Of a DNA stretch of 64,000 nt, positions 40,719 to 49,249 are shown one piece after another. The position numbers and the translations under genes are program-made. The stretch comes from Burkholderiales bacterium (GTDB lineage: Bacteria > Pseudomonadota > Gammaproteobacteria > Burkholderiales > UBA6910): assembly GCA_026005015.1 (NCBI GenBank), contig BPKG01000003.1, forward strand, positions 124,001-188,000. Reading direction: 5' to 3'. The notes under the pieces were generated by a model, which did no database searches, was not told the origin of the DNA, and saw only the letters and a list, made by a program, of their open reading frames with translations. Numbering within the stretch: the stretch's first letter is position 1; the number at the start of each line of letters is the position of its first letter.

Positions 40719-40744
40719 TGGTCTTGCCCGCCGATGCGCGTCTT

Positions 40745-40765
40745 TGTAATACGGAATGTAATACG
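40745..40765 (-). repeat. Tandem TGTAATACG repeats, probable antitoxin operator
   Basis: TGTAATACG occurs at 40745-40753 and 40757-40765, a perfect nine-base direct repeat with a 12-bp period, 27-47 bp upstream of the antitoxin ATG. On the minus strand it contains TATTAC, a plausible -10. RHH antitoxins usually autoregulate through such short repeats. Confidence 0.5.
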
Positions 40766-40854
40766 AAATATTCCGGGTCAACGCGCTGTCCGCCTTGCTC
40801 CGGTTCCCTGGAGAGACGCGCCGGCGGTCCCCGTTCTTGCGGCAGGCGCTGCCC

Positions 40855-40860
40855 TATAAT
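40855..40860 (+). promoter_or_regulatory. Perfect -10 hexamer (TATAAT) upstream of DUF4124 gene
   Basis: TATAAT at 40855-40860 ends 31 bp before the chosen ATG at 40892. No good -35 is present 16-18 bp upstream. The element overlaps an alternative ATG at 40859, which argues for the later start. Confidence 0.45.
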
Positions 40861-40891
40861 GCTCCCCATCGACCCTGCTGCTCCTTCCCCG

Positions 40892-41377
40892 ATGGGATCC
40901 GCCCGCCTCCTGTTCCTGGCCGCCCTCGCGTTCACCCCCGCCGCGGCCCAGGTCTACAAGTCCACCCTGCCCGACGGCCGGGTGGTCTACGGGGACAAGC
41001 CCGCGCCGGGGGCGCGGAAGGTGGAGCAGATGGCGGCGGCGCCCCAGCCTTCGGAAGCGGAACGGCAAGCTGGCGAAGCGCAGCGGCAAAAGGCCCTGGA
41101 GCGGGCCGAGCAGACCGCCGCGCGGCTGCGCGAGCGGGAGCGTGAGCGGGCGGCCGCCGAGGAAGAAGTGCGCCGGGCGGAAGCGGCCCTCGAGGAGGCG
41201 CGGCAGGCCCGGGAGGCGGGGCGTGCGCCGCTCCCGGGGGAGTACCTGGGCACGGCGGGTGGCGGAATGCGCCCCACCGAGGTCTACCAGGCCCGACAGC
41301 GGGCCCTGGAGGAAGCCGTCTCCGCTGCCGAGGCGCAGCTCGCCCGGGCCCGCCAGGCGCTGGAGGCGCTGCGCTGA
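40892..41377 (+). CDS. DUF4124 domain-containing exported protein
   Basis: 161 residues. MGSARLLFLAALAFTPAAA is a signal peptide, and the mature protein begins QVYKSTLPDGRVVYGDKPAPGA, the DUF4124 motif found in many proteobacterial envelope proteins. A long charged coiled coil follows (RAEQTAARLRERERERAAA and similar) to the C-terminus. Function unknown. The start at 40892 is preferred because the upstream ATG lies inside a TATAAT box. The alpha/beta hydrolase gene follows after 5 bp. Confidence 0.82.
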   Translation: MGSARLLFLAALAFTPAAAQVYKSTLPDGRVVYGDKPAPGARKVEQMAAAPQPSEAERQAGEAQRQKALERAEQTAARLRERERERAAAEEEVRRAEAALEEARQAREAGRAPLPGEYLGTAGGGMRPTEVYQARQRALEEAVSAAEAQLARARQALEALR

Positions 41378-41382
41378 GGGCG

Positions 41383-42261
41383 ATGCGCTCCGGTAAACCG
41401 AGCCGGTCCAGCTTCCTGACGATCCGCGGGGTGCGCTACCACGTGCGCCGTTGGGGGCCGCCCGATGGGCCCCCGCTCTTTCTGTTGCACGGCTGGATGG
41501 ACGTCTCGGCCTCCTTCCAGTTTCTGGTGGATGCCCTCGAAGGGCCCTGGCAGTGCATCGCCCCCGACTGGCGCGGCTTCGGGCTCTCCGGCTGGAACGA
41601 AGAGGGCTACTGGTTCCCCGATTACCTGGCGGACCTGGACGCCCTGCTCGATCTTTGCCCCGGCCGGGGGCTCGTTCCGCTGGTAGGCCACAGCATGGGC
41701 GGCAACATCGCCTGTCTCTACGCCGGGGTGCGGCCCGAACGGGTGAGCCGCGTGGTGTCCCTGGAAGGCTTCGGGCTCCCCGCCACCCGCCCGGAAGAGG
41801 CCCCCGAACGCTACCGGCGCTGGCTGGATGAGCTGAAGACCCCTGCGGCCTTCTCCGACTATCCTTCGCTGGAGGCGGTGGCCGCGCGGCTGCGGAAAAA
41901 CAATCCGCGCCTCACCGAACACCAGGCCCGGTTCCTCGCCCCCCACTGGGCCGCGCCCGGCCCCGACGGCCGGGTGCGGCCGCGCAGCGACCCCCAGCAT
42001 AAGCGGGTGAACCCGGTCCTCTACCGGCTGGAGGAGGCGATGGCCTGCTGGCGCGGGATCGAGGCGCCGGTGCTGTGGGTGCTGGGGGAGGAGTCCGCCC
42101 TCGCCCGCCGGCGCCGGGAAGCCCCGGAAGAGTTCGACCAGCGCAGCGCCGCCATCCGCCGGCTGCGGGTGGAGACCCTGGCGGGTGCCGGCCATATGAT
42201 GCACCATGACCAGCCCCGCGCCCTGGCGCGGCTGGTCGAAGCGTTTTTAATGGAGTCCTGA
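41383..42261 (+). CDS. Alpha/beta fold hydrolase
   Basis: 292 residues. LFLLHGWMDVSASFQFLVD forms the oxyanion region, WRGFGLSGWNEEGYW is the DxRGxGxS-like stretch, PLVGHSMGGNIACLYAG has the nucleophile Ser, and LAGAGHMMHHDQP the catalytic His. It is an esterase- or lipase-type cytosolic hydrolase with unknown substrate. It sits in a tight run: 5 bp after the DUF4124 gene and 1 bp before the isomerase-like gene, so co-transcription is likely. Confidence 0.9.
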   Translation: MRSGKPSRSSFLTIRGVRYHVRRWGPPDGPPLFLLHGWMDVSASFQFLVDALEGPWQCIAPDWRGFGLSGWNEEGYWFPDYLADLDALLDLCPGRGLVPLVGHSMGGNIACLYAGVRPERVSRVVSLEGFGLPATRPEEAPERYRRWLDELKTPAAFSDYPSLEAVAARLRKNNPRLTEHQARFLAPHWAAPGPDGRVRPRSDPQHKRVNPVLYRLEEAMACWRGIEAPVLWVLGEESALARRRREAPEEFDQRSAAIRRLRVETLAGAGHMMHHDQPRALARLVEAFLMES

Positions 42262-42262
42262 T

Positions 42263-42916
42263 ATGGCCGTTGCGACGCCGAGGGTCCTGGACTGGTACTT
42301 CGACTACGTCTCGCCCTTTTCCTACCTGCAGCTCGAAGCGTTCCACCGCCTGCCGGCCGGCGTGACCGTGCGGCCGCGGCCGATCCTCTTCGCCGGACTC
42401 CTGGACGCATGGGGGCACAAGGGGCCGGCCGAGATCCCGGAGAAGCGCAAGTTCACCTACCGCTTCGCGGTATGGACCGCGGGCAAGTACGGCATCCCCT
42501 TGAAGTTTCCGCCGGCCCACCCGTTCAACCCCCTCAAGCCCCTGCGCCTCACGGTGGCCCTCGGCGAACAGCCGGCCGTGATCCGCCACATCTTCCGCTT
42601 CATCTGGCGGGAAGGCCGGCTGGTGGAAGATCCCAAGGAGTGGGCGCGGCTCGCCGCGGAGCTGGGCGCGCCGGACGCGGACGCGAAGATCGCCCAGCCC
42701 TGGGTCAAGGAGCGGCTGAAAGCGAACGGCGAGGAGGCCGTCGGCCGCGGCGTTTTCGGCGTGCCCACCTTCTGGGTCGAGGCAGAGTTGTTCTGGGGCT
42801 TCGACGCCACCGATTTCCTGCTCGCCTTCCTGGAGAACCCGGGTCTCTTGCGCGAAGGCGAGCTGGCCCGCGTCTCCAGCCTTCCCGCCGCCACCCAGCG
42901 CAAGGGCCACCCATGA
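42263..42916 (+). CDS. 2-hydroxychromene-2-carboxylate isomerase family protein (DsbA-like)
   Basis: 217 residues with the DsbA/kappa-GST fold. LDWYFDYVSPFSYLQLEAF carries the Ser that activates glutathione in NahD-type isomerases; a helical insert follows, and GVPTFWVEAELFWGFDATDFL is the cis-Pro loop and C-terminal helix. NahD isomerises a naphthalene-pathway intermediate, but many homologues sit outside such pathways and no other aromatic-degradation gene is near, so the true substrate is open. Confidence 0.9.
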   Translation: MAVATPRVLDWYFDYVSPFSYLQLEAFHRLPAGVTVRPRPILFAGLLDAWGHKGPAEIPEKRKFTYRFAVWTAGKYGIPLKFPPAHPFNPLKPLRLTVALGEQPAVIRHIFRFIWREGRLVEDPKEWARLAAELGAPDADAKIAQPWVKERLKANGEEAVGRGVFGVPTFWVEAELFWGFDATDFLLAFLENPGLLREGELARVSSLPAATQRKGHP

Positions 42917-43077
42917 GGCTGCCGCCCCGGCGGCCTTGCCGGGCCTGGGCGCCCGGGGCACGCCTTCTGGACAAAGGGGGGCGCTTGGGCTAGATTCCTC
43001 TGCGGCCCGGAAGGAATCACAACGATTACAAGGCCTAACGTTTTCCACCCCAAACGCCATCGAGAGGAGAGAACAAC

Positions 43078-43977
43078 ATGAAACTCAGAAGCCGCATCGC
43101 CACCGCGGCCGCCGTCGTCGTCGCCCTCGTCGCGGCGCCGGCCCTGGCCGCCGAGCTCACCGGCACGATGAAGAAGATCAAGGACACCGGCGCCATCGTG
43201 ATCGGCCACCGGGAGGCGTCAATCCCGTTCTCCTATCTGGACGACCAGCAGCGGCCCATCGGCTACTCCATGGACATCTGCGCTCGCATCGTGGAGGCGG
43301 TGAAGAAAGAGCTCAACATGCCCAATCTCCAGGTGCGGTACAACCCGGTGACGCCCCAGACGCGCATCCCCCTCATGGCCAACGGCACCATCGACCTGGA
43401 GTGCGGCTCCACCACCAACACCGTGGAGCGCCAGAAACAGGTGGGCTTCGCCGTGACCACCTTCATCACCGGCACCAAGCTGCTGGTGAAGAAGGACTCC
43501 GGGATCAAGAGCATCGACGACCTGAAGGGCAAGACCGTGGTGGTGACCCAGGGGACCACCAACGAGCGGGCGGTGAAGCAGATCAACGACGAGAAGAATC
43601 TGGGCATCCGCTTTCTTCACGCCAAGGACCACGCCGAGTCGTTCCTGACCGTGGAGACGGGCCGGGCGGTGGCCTTCCCCATGGATCACATCCTGCTCTA
43701 CGGTCTGATCGCCAACTCCAAGAACCCGGCCGAGTGGGACGTGGTGGGCGACTTCCTGTCCTTCGATCCCTACGCCGTCATGCTACGCAAGGACGACCCC
43801 CAGTGGAAGAAGTTCGTCGACGCCGTGATCATCGGCCTGATGAAGAGCGGCGAGCTGGAGAAGCTCTACAATAAGTGGTTCCTGTCGCCGATTCCGCCCA
43901 AGAACGTGACGCTCAACGTGCCCATGACCCCGCAGCTCGTGGAGCAGTTCAAGAACCCCAACGACAAGGGCGCGTAA
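43078..43977 (+). CDS. gltI: Glutamate/aspartate ABC transporter substrate-binding protein
   Basis: 299 residues with signal peptide MKLRSRIATAAAVVVALVAA ending near PALAAELTG. The mature protein is a type II periplasmic amino-acid-binding fold: GAIVIGHREASIPFSYLDDQ, YSMDICARIVEAVK, IDLECGSTTNT and VVTQGTTNERAVKQI. These match GltI/DEBP-type proteins that bind glutamate and aspartate. It is the first gene of gltIJKL; a strong hairpin separates it from the permease genes, as is common for highly expressed binding proteins. Confidence 0.95.
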   Translation: MKLRSRIATAAAVVVALVAAPALAAELTGTMKKIKDTGAIVIGHREASIPFSYLDDQQRPIGYSMDICARIVEAVKKELNMPNLQVRYNPVTPQTRIPLMANGTIDLECGSTTNTVERQKQVGFAVTTFITGTKLLVKKDSGIKSIDDLKGKTVVVTQGTTNERAVKQINDEKNLGIRFLHAKDHAESFLTVETGRAVAFPMDHILLYGLIANSKNPAEWDVVGDFLSFDPYAVMLRKDDPQWKKFVDAVIIGLMKSGELEKLYNKWFLSPIPPKNVTLNVPMTPQLVEQFKNPNDKGA

Positions 43978-43993
43978 AGCGCGCAGTCAGCCT

Positions 43994-44018
43994 GGGGAGG
44001 GGCATCCGGCCCCTCCCC
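43994..44018 (+). terminator. Intra-operon hairpin between gltI and gltJ
   Basis: GGGGAGGGGC (43994-44003) pairs perfectly with GCCCCTCCCC (44009-44018) around a five-base loop, 16 bp after the gltI stop and 19 bp before gltJ. There is no U tract. It probably acts as a partial attenuator or an mRNA 3'-end stabiliser that favours gltI expression. Confidence 0.65.
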
Positions 44019-44037
44019 GTCGTTTCAAGCCCGCGCA

Positions 44038-44778
44038 ATGCAGTACAACTGGAACTGGGGCATTTTCTTCCAGCCCGCCTTTTCCGGGGGCGGAACCTAC
44101 CTGGACTGGATCCTTTCCGGGCTCAAGTGGACCGTCCTGGTGTCCCTGGCGGCCTGGGCGATCGCCTTCAGCCTGGGCTCGGTCATCGGCGTCCTGCGCA
44201 CGACACCCGTCAAGCCGCTGCGCGCGATTGCCACCTGGTACGTGGAGCTGTTCCGCAACGTGCCGCTGCTGGTGCAGATGTTCCTGTGGTTCTTCGTAGT
44301 GCCGGAGCTCCTGCCCAAGGCCTGGGGCGATTGGCTCAAGCAGGAACTACCCCTGCCCGCCTTCTGGACCGCGGTGGTGAGCCTGGGCACCTACACCGCT
44401 TCCCGGGTCGCCGAGCAGGTGCGCTCCGGCATCCAGTCGATCCCCAAAGGGCAGACCTACGCGGGGCTCGCCATGGGGCTGTCGCTGCCCCAGGTGTACC
44501 GCCACGTGCTGCTCCCCATGGCCTACCGGATCATCATCCCGCCCTTGACCTCCGAGTTCCTGACCATTTTCAAGAACTCCTCCGTGGCCCTCACCATTGG
44601 GCTCCTGGAGCTCACCGCCCAGAGCCGCCAGATCACCGACTTCACCTTCCACGGCTTCGAGGCCTTCACCGTGGCCACGCTCCTGTACGTGATGATCACC
44701 ATGATCGTCATGGTGGGCATGCGGATCCTGGAAGCCCGGGTGCGGGTCCCGGGCTACATCGGCAGCGGCGGACGGTAG
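44038..44778 (+). CDS. gltJ: Glutamate/aspartate ABC transporter permease
   Basis: 246 residues of the HisM/GltJ polar amino-acid permease family, with about five transmembrane helices. WTVLVSLAAWAIAFSLGSVIG starts the permease core; VAEQVRSGIQSIPKGQTYAGLAMGLS and the following region form the EAA loop that docks the ATPase. It forms a heterodimeric inner-membrane channel with GltK. The gltK ATG follows 3 bp after its stop. Confidence 0.95.
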   Translation: MQYNWNWGIFFQPAFSGGGTYLDWILSGLKWTVLVSLAAWAIAFSLGSVIGVLRTTPVKPLRAIATWYVELFRNVPLLVQMFLWFFVVPELLPKAWGDWLKQELPLPAFWTAVVSLGTYTASRVAEQVRSGIQSIPKGQTYAGLAMGLSLPQVYRHVLLPMAYRIIIPPLTSEFLTIFKNSSVALTIGLLELTAQSRQITDFTFHGFEAFTVATLLYVMITMIVMVGMRILEARVRVPGYIGSGGR

Positions 44779-44781
44779 CCC

Positions 44782-45465
44782 ATGTTCGGGGAATTCGACT
44801 TCAATGTGATCGTGCGGGCGCTGCCTTTCCTGTGGCAGGGCATGCAGTTCTCCCTCTACCTCACGGCCCTTGCCATGGCAGGAGGCATCGTGCTGGGCAC
44901 GCTGCTCGCCCTCATGCGGCTCTCCCGCTTCAAGCTCCTCAACCTGCCCGCGGGCGCCTACGTCAACCTGCTGCGCTCCATTCCCCTCATCCTGGTGATC
45001 TTCTGGTTCTACTTCCTGGTGCCCATCGTCATGCGCGCCATCCAGGGCACCGAGTACGCCGCGGGCATCGGCCCGTTCTACTCCGCCCTTATCGCCTTCA
45101 CCCTGTTCGAGGCCGCCTACTATTGCGAGATCATCCGCGCCGGCATCCAGAGCGTGCCCAAGGGCCAGGTCAACGCTGCCTACGCCCTCGGGCTCTCCTA
45201 TGGCCAGGCGATGCGCCACGTGGTACTGCCCCAGGCGTTCCGCAACATGGTCCCGATCCTGCTCACCCAGGGCATCATCCTGTTCCAGGACACCTCCCTG
45301 GTGTACGTGGTGGGCCTGTCCGACTTCATGGGGGTGGCGAGCAAGGTGGCCCAGCGGGACGGCCGCCTGGTGGAGCTCTATCTCTTCGCCGCCCTCGTGT
45401 ATTTCGTCATGTGCTACGCCGCCTCCTACTTGGTGAAGCGCTTGCAACAGAGGTTCTCCGTATGA
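44782..45465 (+). CDS. gltK: Glutamate/aspartate ABC transporter permease
   Basis: 227 residues. Five hydrophobic segments, including MQFSLYLTALAMAGGIVLG and IPLILVIFWFYFLVPIVM, and the EAA loop YYCEIIRAGIQSVPKGQVNAAYA identify the partner permease of GltJ. Its TGA overlaps the gltL ATG (ATGA at 45462-45465), consistent with translational coupling of permease and ATPase. Confidence 0.95.
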   Translation: MFGEFDFNVIVRALPFLWQGMQFSLYLTALAMAGGIVLGTLLALMRLSRFKLLNLPAGAYVNLLRSIPLILVIFWFYFLVPIVMRAIQGTEYAAGIGPFYSALIAFTLFEAAYYCEIIRAGIQSVPKGQVNAAYALGLSYGQAMRHVVLPQAFRNMVPILLTQGIILFQDTSLVYVVGLSDFMGVASKVAQRDGRLVELYLFAALVYFVMCYAASYLVKRLQQRFSV

Positions 45466-46190
45466 TCACGATCAAGAACGTCTCCAAGTGGTACGGGAAC
45501 TTCCAGGTGCTCAAGAACTGCTCCACCCACGTGGACAAGGGCCAGGTGGTGGTGGTGTGCGGCCCATCCGGTTCGGGAAAGTCGACCCTGATCAAGTGCG
45601 TGAACGGGCTGGAACCGTTCCAGGAGGGAGAGATCATTGTCAATGGCGTGTCGGTGGGGGACCCGAAGACCAACCTCACCAAGCTGCGCTCCCAGGTGGG
45701 CATGGTGTTCCAGCACTTCGAGCTGTTCCCCCACATGAAGGTCATCGACAACGTCAACCTGGCCCAGGTCAAGGTGCTGGGCCGGTCCAAGGAGGAAGCC
45801 ACCGAGAAGTCGTTGAAGCTCCTGGACCGGGTCGGCCTCAAGGATCAGGCGTACAAGTACCCCGGGCAGCTCTCCGGCGGCCAGCAGCAGCGGGTGGCCA
45901 TCGCCCGGGCGCTGGCTATGGACCCGGTGTGCATGCTGTTCGACGAGCCTACCTCCGCCCTCGACCCGGAGATGATCAACGAGGTGCTGGACGTGATGGT
46001 GGAGCTCGCCCGGGAAGGCATGACCATGATGGTGGTCACCCACGAGATGGGCTTCGCGCGCAAGGTAGCCCACCGGGTGGTCTTCATGGACGAGGGCGAG
46101 ATTGTGGAGGACGCTCTCAAGGAGGATTTCTTCGGCAAGCCCCGCTCCGACCGGGCCCAGCAGTTCCTGTCCAAGATCCTTCATCACTGA
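45462..46190 (+). CDS. gltL: Glutamate/aspartate ABC transporter ATP-binding protein
   Basis: 242 residues. Walker A GPSGSGKST, Q-loop GMVFQHFELFPHM, signature LSGGQQQRVAIARAL, Walker B CMLFDEPTSALDPE and the switch His in VVTHEMGF are all present. It energises import through GltJK. The start is fixed by the overlap with gltK. It ends the operon; no clear terminator follows before the convergent dodecin gene. Confidence 0.96.
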   Translation: MITIKNVSKWYGNFQVLKNCSTHVDKGQVVVVCGPSGSGKSTLIKCVNGLEPFQEGEIIVNGVSVGDPKTNLTKLRSQVGMVFQHFELFPHMKVIDNVNLAQVKVLGRSKEEATEKSLKLLDRVGLKDQAYKYPGQLSGGQQQRVAIARALAMDPVCMLFDEPTSALDPEMINEVLDVMVELAREGMTMMVVTHEMGFARKVAHRVVFMDEGEIVEDALKEDFFGKPRSDRAQQFLSKILHH

Positions 46191-46314
46191 AGCCCGCGGG
46201 GCCGTCAGCCGGCGCCAGCCTGCAGCCTTGATCACGGGCCAGACCAGGGTCGACACTTACCCCAGCCCCGCCACCAGGAGGGCGAGGAGAACGACACTCC
46301 CCAGGACCGTCTAT

Positions 46315-46524
46315 TCAGTCTTCGAGGGTGAAACCCATCTTGAGAGTCACCTGCCAATGGGCCACCTTGCCCTCGGCGATGGCGCCCCGGGTTTCCACGA
46401 TCTGGAACCAGTGAAGGTTGCGCAGCGTCTTCGACGCCTTGGCGATCGCGTTCTGCACCGCATCCTCGATGCTGGTGCTCGACGAGCCGGTCAGCTCGAT
46501 CAGCTTGTACACATGGTCGGTCAT
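46315..46524 (-). CDS. Dodecin family protein
   Basis: 69 residues: [39 protein letters not shown] and [16 protein letters not shown]. Dodecins assemble into hollow dodecamers that store flavins (or CoA); the Trp in LHWFQ is the usual flavin-stacking residue. AGGAGG directly abuts an ATG at 46530 and lies six bases before the ATG at 46524, so the latter is the better start. Confidence 0.93.
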   Translation of the reverse strand: MTDHVYKLIELTGSSSTSIEDAVQNAIAKASKTLRNLHWFQIVETRGAIAEGKVAHWQVTLKMGFTLED

Positions 46525-46572
46525 GGTCATCCTCCTTTCGATCGACTTGCCCTCCCTCCGCGGAAGCCCGAT

Positions 46573-47592
46573 TCAAGCAAACACATCCGCGTAGGCAAAC
46601 AGACCCGGCAGCCCGCCGGTGTGCAGAAACGCCACCGTCTCGTCGCGGCCGATCCCGCCCTTGCGCGCGAGGTCCACGAGCCCCGCCATGGCCTTGCCGG
46701 TGTACACCGGATCGAGGAGCAGGCCTTCGGTGCCCGCGGCCAGGGCGAGCGCCTCCTTCATCGGCTGCGTCGGTTCACCGTAGCCCGCCCCGAGGTAGGC
46801 GTCGGTCACCTCCACCGCCTCGTCCGGCGGCGCCGACTCGGAACCAAGGGCCCCCGCGGCTTGAGCGGCAAGCCGGGTGACCAGCGGCCGCTGCTCGGAC
46901 GCGCTCGCGCGCACGGCGATGCCCGTCACCCGGACCGCTGCACCCATCACGTGGAAACCGGCCACGAGCCCCGCGTGGCTGCCGCCGCTGCCGCTGGCGA
47001 GCACCACCCGGTCGAGGTGGACGCCCTGGGCCCGCGCCTGGGCCAGAAGCTCAACGGCGCATTCGGCGTAGCCGAGATCGCCGAGAAGGCACGTGCCGCC
47101 GCGAGGGATGACGTAAGGTTTCGCCCCTTGGGAGGCAAGCTTCGCCGCCAGCCGCTCCATCGCCGCCGTCGGCTCCTCGCCCGGTTCGAGGGCATGGAGG
47201 CGGGCGCCCAGCAGCCGATCGAGCAGCAGGTTGCCGCCCCGGGTGTATTCGATGCCCGCGTCCGGGCGGGAGGGCGAGAGCAGCAGATGGCAGGCGAGCC
47301 CAAGCCGGGCGGCCGCGGCGGCGGTCTGGCGGGCGTGGTTCGACTGCCACGCGCCGGTGGTGATGAGGGTGTCCGCCCCGCGGGCGAGGGCCTCGCCCAA
47401 CAGGTATTCCAGCTTGCGGACCTTGTTGCCGCCGCCCCCGAGCCCCGTCAAGTCGTCGCGCTTGACCCACAACCGCAACCCGCCGAGGGCCCGCCCCAGC
47501 CGCGAGAGCGGCTCCAGGGGCGTGGGCTTGACCGCCAGCGACAACTTGGGATAGCGGCCGAGCTGCTCCATCAGCACGTCAGCCGCGGACAT
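46573..47592 (-). CDS. dcyD: D-cysteine desulfhydrase / ACC-deaminase-like PLP enzyme
   Basis: 339 residues of fold-type II PLP enzymes. RLWVKRDDLTGLGGGGNKVRK contains the PLP-binding Lys; TTGAWQSNHARQTAAAAARLG and LASGSGGSHAGLVAGF are the substrate and phosphate-binding loops. The family converts D-cysteine to pyruvate, sulfide and ammonia, or opens 1-aminocyclopropane-1-carboxylate; sequence alone favours the desulfhydrase branch without proving it. The ATG is 2 bp after the gamma-glutamyltransferase stop, so the pair is one operon. Confidence 0.85.
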   Translation of the reverse strand: MSAADVLMEQLGRYPKLSLAVKPTPLEPLSRLGRALGGLRLWVKRDDLTGLGGGGNKVRKLEYLLGEALARGADTLITTGAWQSNHARQTAAAAARLGLACHLLLSPSRPDAGIEYTRGGNLLLDRLLGARLHALEPGEEPTAAMERLAAKLASQGAKPYVIPRGGTCLLGDLGYAECAVELLAQARAQGVHLDRVVLASGSGGSHAGLVAGFHVMGAAVRVTGIAVRASASEQRPLVTRLAAQAAGALGSESAPPDEAVEVTDAYLGAGYGEPTQPMKEALALAAGTEGLLLDPVYTGKAMAGLVDLARKGGIGRDETVAFLHTGGLPGLFAYADVFA

Positions 47593-47594
47593 TT

Positions 47595-49217
47595 TCAGTA
47601 TCCCACCGCCTGGCCATCGGCCCGGGGCTCGGACGCCCCCAGGTAGCCGCCCTCCAGGCGGTAGATAGCCTGGGCGCGCCCGAATTCCGTGGCGAAGCGG
47701 GGCGCGACCCGCACGACGTGGCCCCGGCGCCGGAGCGCCTCCACGGTGGCCGCCGGCATGGAATGCTCCACCGCCAGGATATCGCCGGGATCGATCCGCC
47801 AGCGGGGCCCGTCGGCCGCCGCCTGGGGGTTCTGGCGGTAGTCGGCGAGCCGCACCAGTATCTGCACGTGGCCCTGCGCCTGCATGGCACCTCCCATCAC
47901 GCCGAAGCTCATCACCGGCGCGCCGTCCCGGGTAACGAAGCCGGGAATGATGGTGTGCAACGGCCGTTTGCCGCCGGCCACCTGGTTGGGGTGTCCCTCG
48001 GCCAGGACGAAGCCCGCGCCCCGGTTCTGCAGGCTCACACCGGTGCCCGGCACCACCACGCCCGAGCCGAAGCCCATGTAGTTGGACTGGATCAATGACA
48101 CCATCATGCCAGAGGCGTCGGCGGCGGTGAGGTACACGGTGCCGCCGCCCGGGTGCCTGTGAGCGGGGCGGGAAGCTTTCTTCCTGTCGATGCGCGTCAC
48201 CCGCTCCCGGAGATAGGCCGGGTCGAGAAGCTCGGCGGGAGTCACGGTCATGGAAGCCGGATCCCCCACATAGCGATAGAGGTCGGCGAAGGCGAGCTTC
48301 ATGGCCTCCACCTGCAGGTGCACGCTGTCGGCGGAGTCCGCCGGACACGAGGCGAGATCGAAGTGGGAGAGGATCCCGAGGGCCTCGAGCGCCGCGATGC
48401 CCTGGGTGTTGGGCGGTATCTCGTGCAGCGTGAAGCCGCGGTAGCGCTGGGCGACCGGCTCCACCCAGTCCACCGCGTGGCTCGCCAGATCCTCCAGGGT
48501 CAGCGCCGCGCCGTGGGCTCGGGCATGGGCGGCGATTCTCTCCGCCAGCTCGCCTCGGTAGAACGCTTCCCCTTCCGAGGCGGCGATCATGGCCAGGCTC
48601 TTCGCCAGATCGGGAAAGGCGAAGCGCTCGCCGGGGAGCGGCGGACGCCCCTTGGGCAGATAGGCTTGGGCAAAACCCGGCTGGGAGGCGAGGACGGGCG
48701 CCATGGCGGCCCACAGCCGGGCGATGGTGGGCGACACCAGGAAGCCGTCGGCGGCGTAGCGGATCGCCAGCTCGAACAGGTCGGCGAAGGGCAGCTTCCC
48801 GAAGCGCCGGGAAAGGGCCACCCAGCCCGCCACCGCCCCCGGCACGGTCACCGCCTCCCAGCCGAGGACGGGCATCGCCGTCATGCCCTGGAAGCGCTCC
48901 GGGCTCCACGCCTTCGGCGCCCGGCCCGAGGCGTTGAGGCCGTGCAGGCGCGTGCCGTCCCACACCAGGGCGAAGGCGTCCGAGCCGAGGCCGTTGCCGG
49001 TGGGCTCCACCACGGTGAGGGCGATGGCGCAGGCGAGGGCCGCGTCCACCGCGTTGCCGCCCCGCTGGAGCATGGCGAGCCCCGCCTGGGCCGCCAGGGG
49101 CTGGGAGGTGGCCACCACGTTCGCCGCCAGCACCGGCATGCGCTGAGAGGGATAGGGGAAGTCCCAATCGAAGGGAAGCGTTATGGGCGAGGAGGAAAGC
49201 TCGGGCGAGTCGTTCAT
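47595..49217 (-). CDS. Gamma-glutamyltransferase family protein (Ntn hydrolase)
   Basis: 540 residues starting MNDSPELSSSP. The family signature runs from VVATSQPLAAQAGLAMLQRGGNAVDAALA, through VVEPTGNGLGSDAF, to the presumed autocleavage site HPGGGTVYLTAADASG, where the Thr would become the N-terminal nucleophile of the small subunit, and VMGGAMQAQGHVQILVRL. No signal peptide is visible, so it is probably cytosolic, unlike E. coli Ggt. It may be a glutathione hydrolase or an acylase-type relative. It is paired with the desulfhydrase gene. Confidence 0.88.
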   Translation of the reverse strand: MNDSPELSSSPITLPFDWDFPYPSQRMPVLAANVVATSQPLAAQAGLAMLQRGGNAVDAALACAIALTVVEPTGNGLGSDAFALVWDGTRLHGLNASGRAPKAWSPERFQGMTAMPVLGWEAVTVPGAVAGWVALSRRFGKLPFADLFELAIRYAADGFLVSPTIARLWAAMAPVLASQPGFAQAYLPKGRPPLPGERFAFPDLAKSLAMIAASEGEAFYRGELAERIAAHARAHGAALTLEDLASHAVDWVEPVAQRYRGFTLHEIPPNTQGIAALEALGILSHFDLASCPADSADSVHLQVEAMKLAFADLYRYVGDPASMTVTPAELLDPAYLRERVTRIDRKKASRPAHRHPGGGTVYLTAADASGMMVSLIQSNYMGFGSGVVVPGTGVSLQNRGAGFVLAEGHPNQVAGGKRPLHTIIPGFVTRDGAPVMSFGVMGGAMQAQGHVQILVRLADYRQNPQAAADGPRWRIDPGDILAVEHSMPAATVEALRRRGHVVRVAPRFATEFGRAQAIYRLEGGYLGASEPRADGQAVGY

Positions 49218-49249
49218 GGGGAAAACTCGGGAAATATCCGGGCTAGCAC

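Noticed and set aside
43875-45461. Long plus-strand frame running into gltL in frame
   Set aside because: It overlaps gltI, gltJ and gltK in another frame; the GltL start is fixed by the ATGA overlap with gltK.
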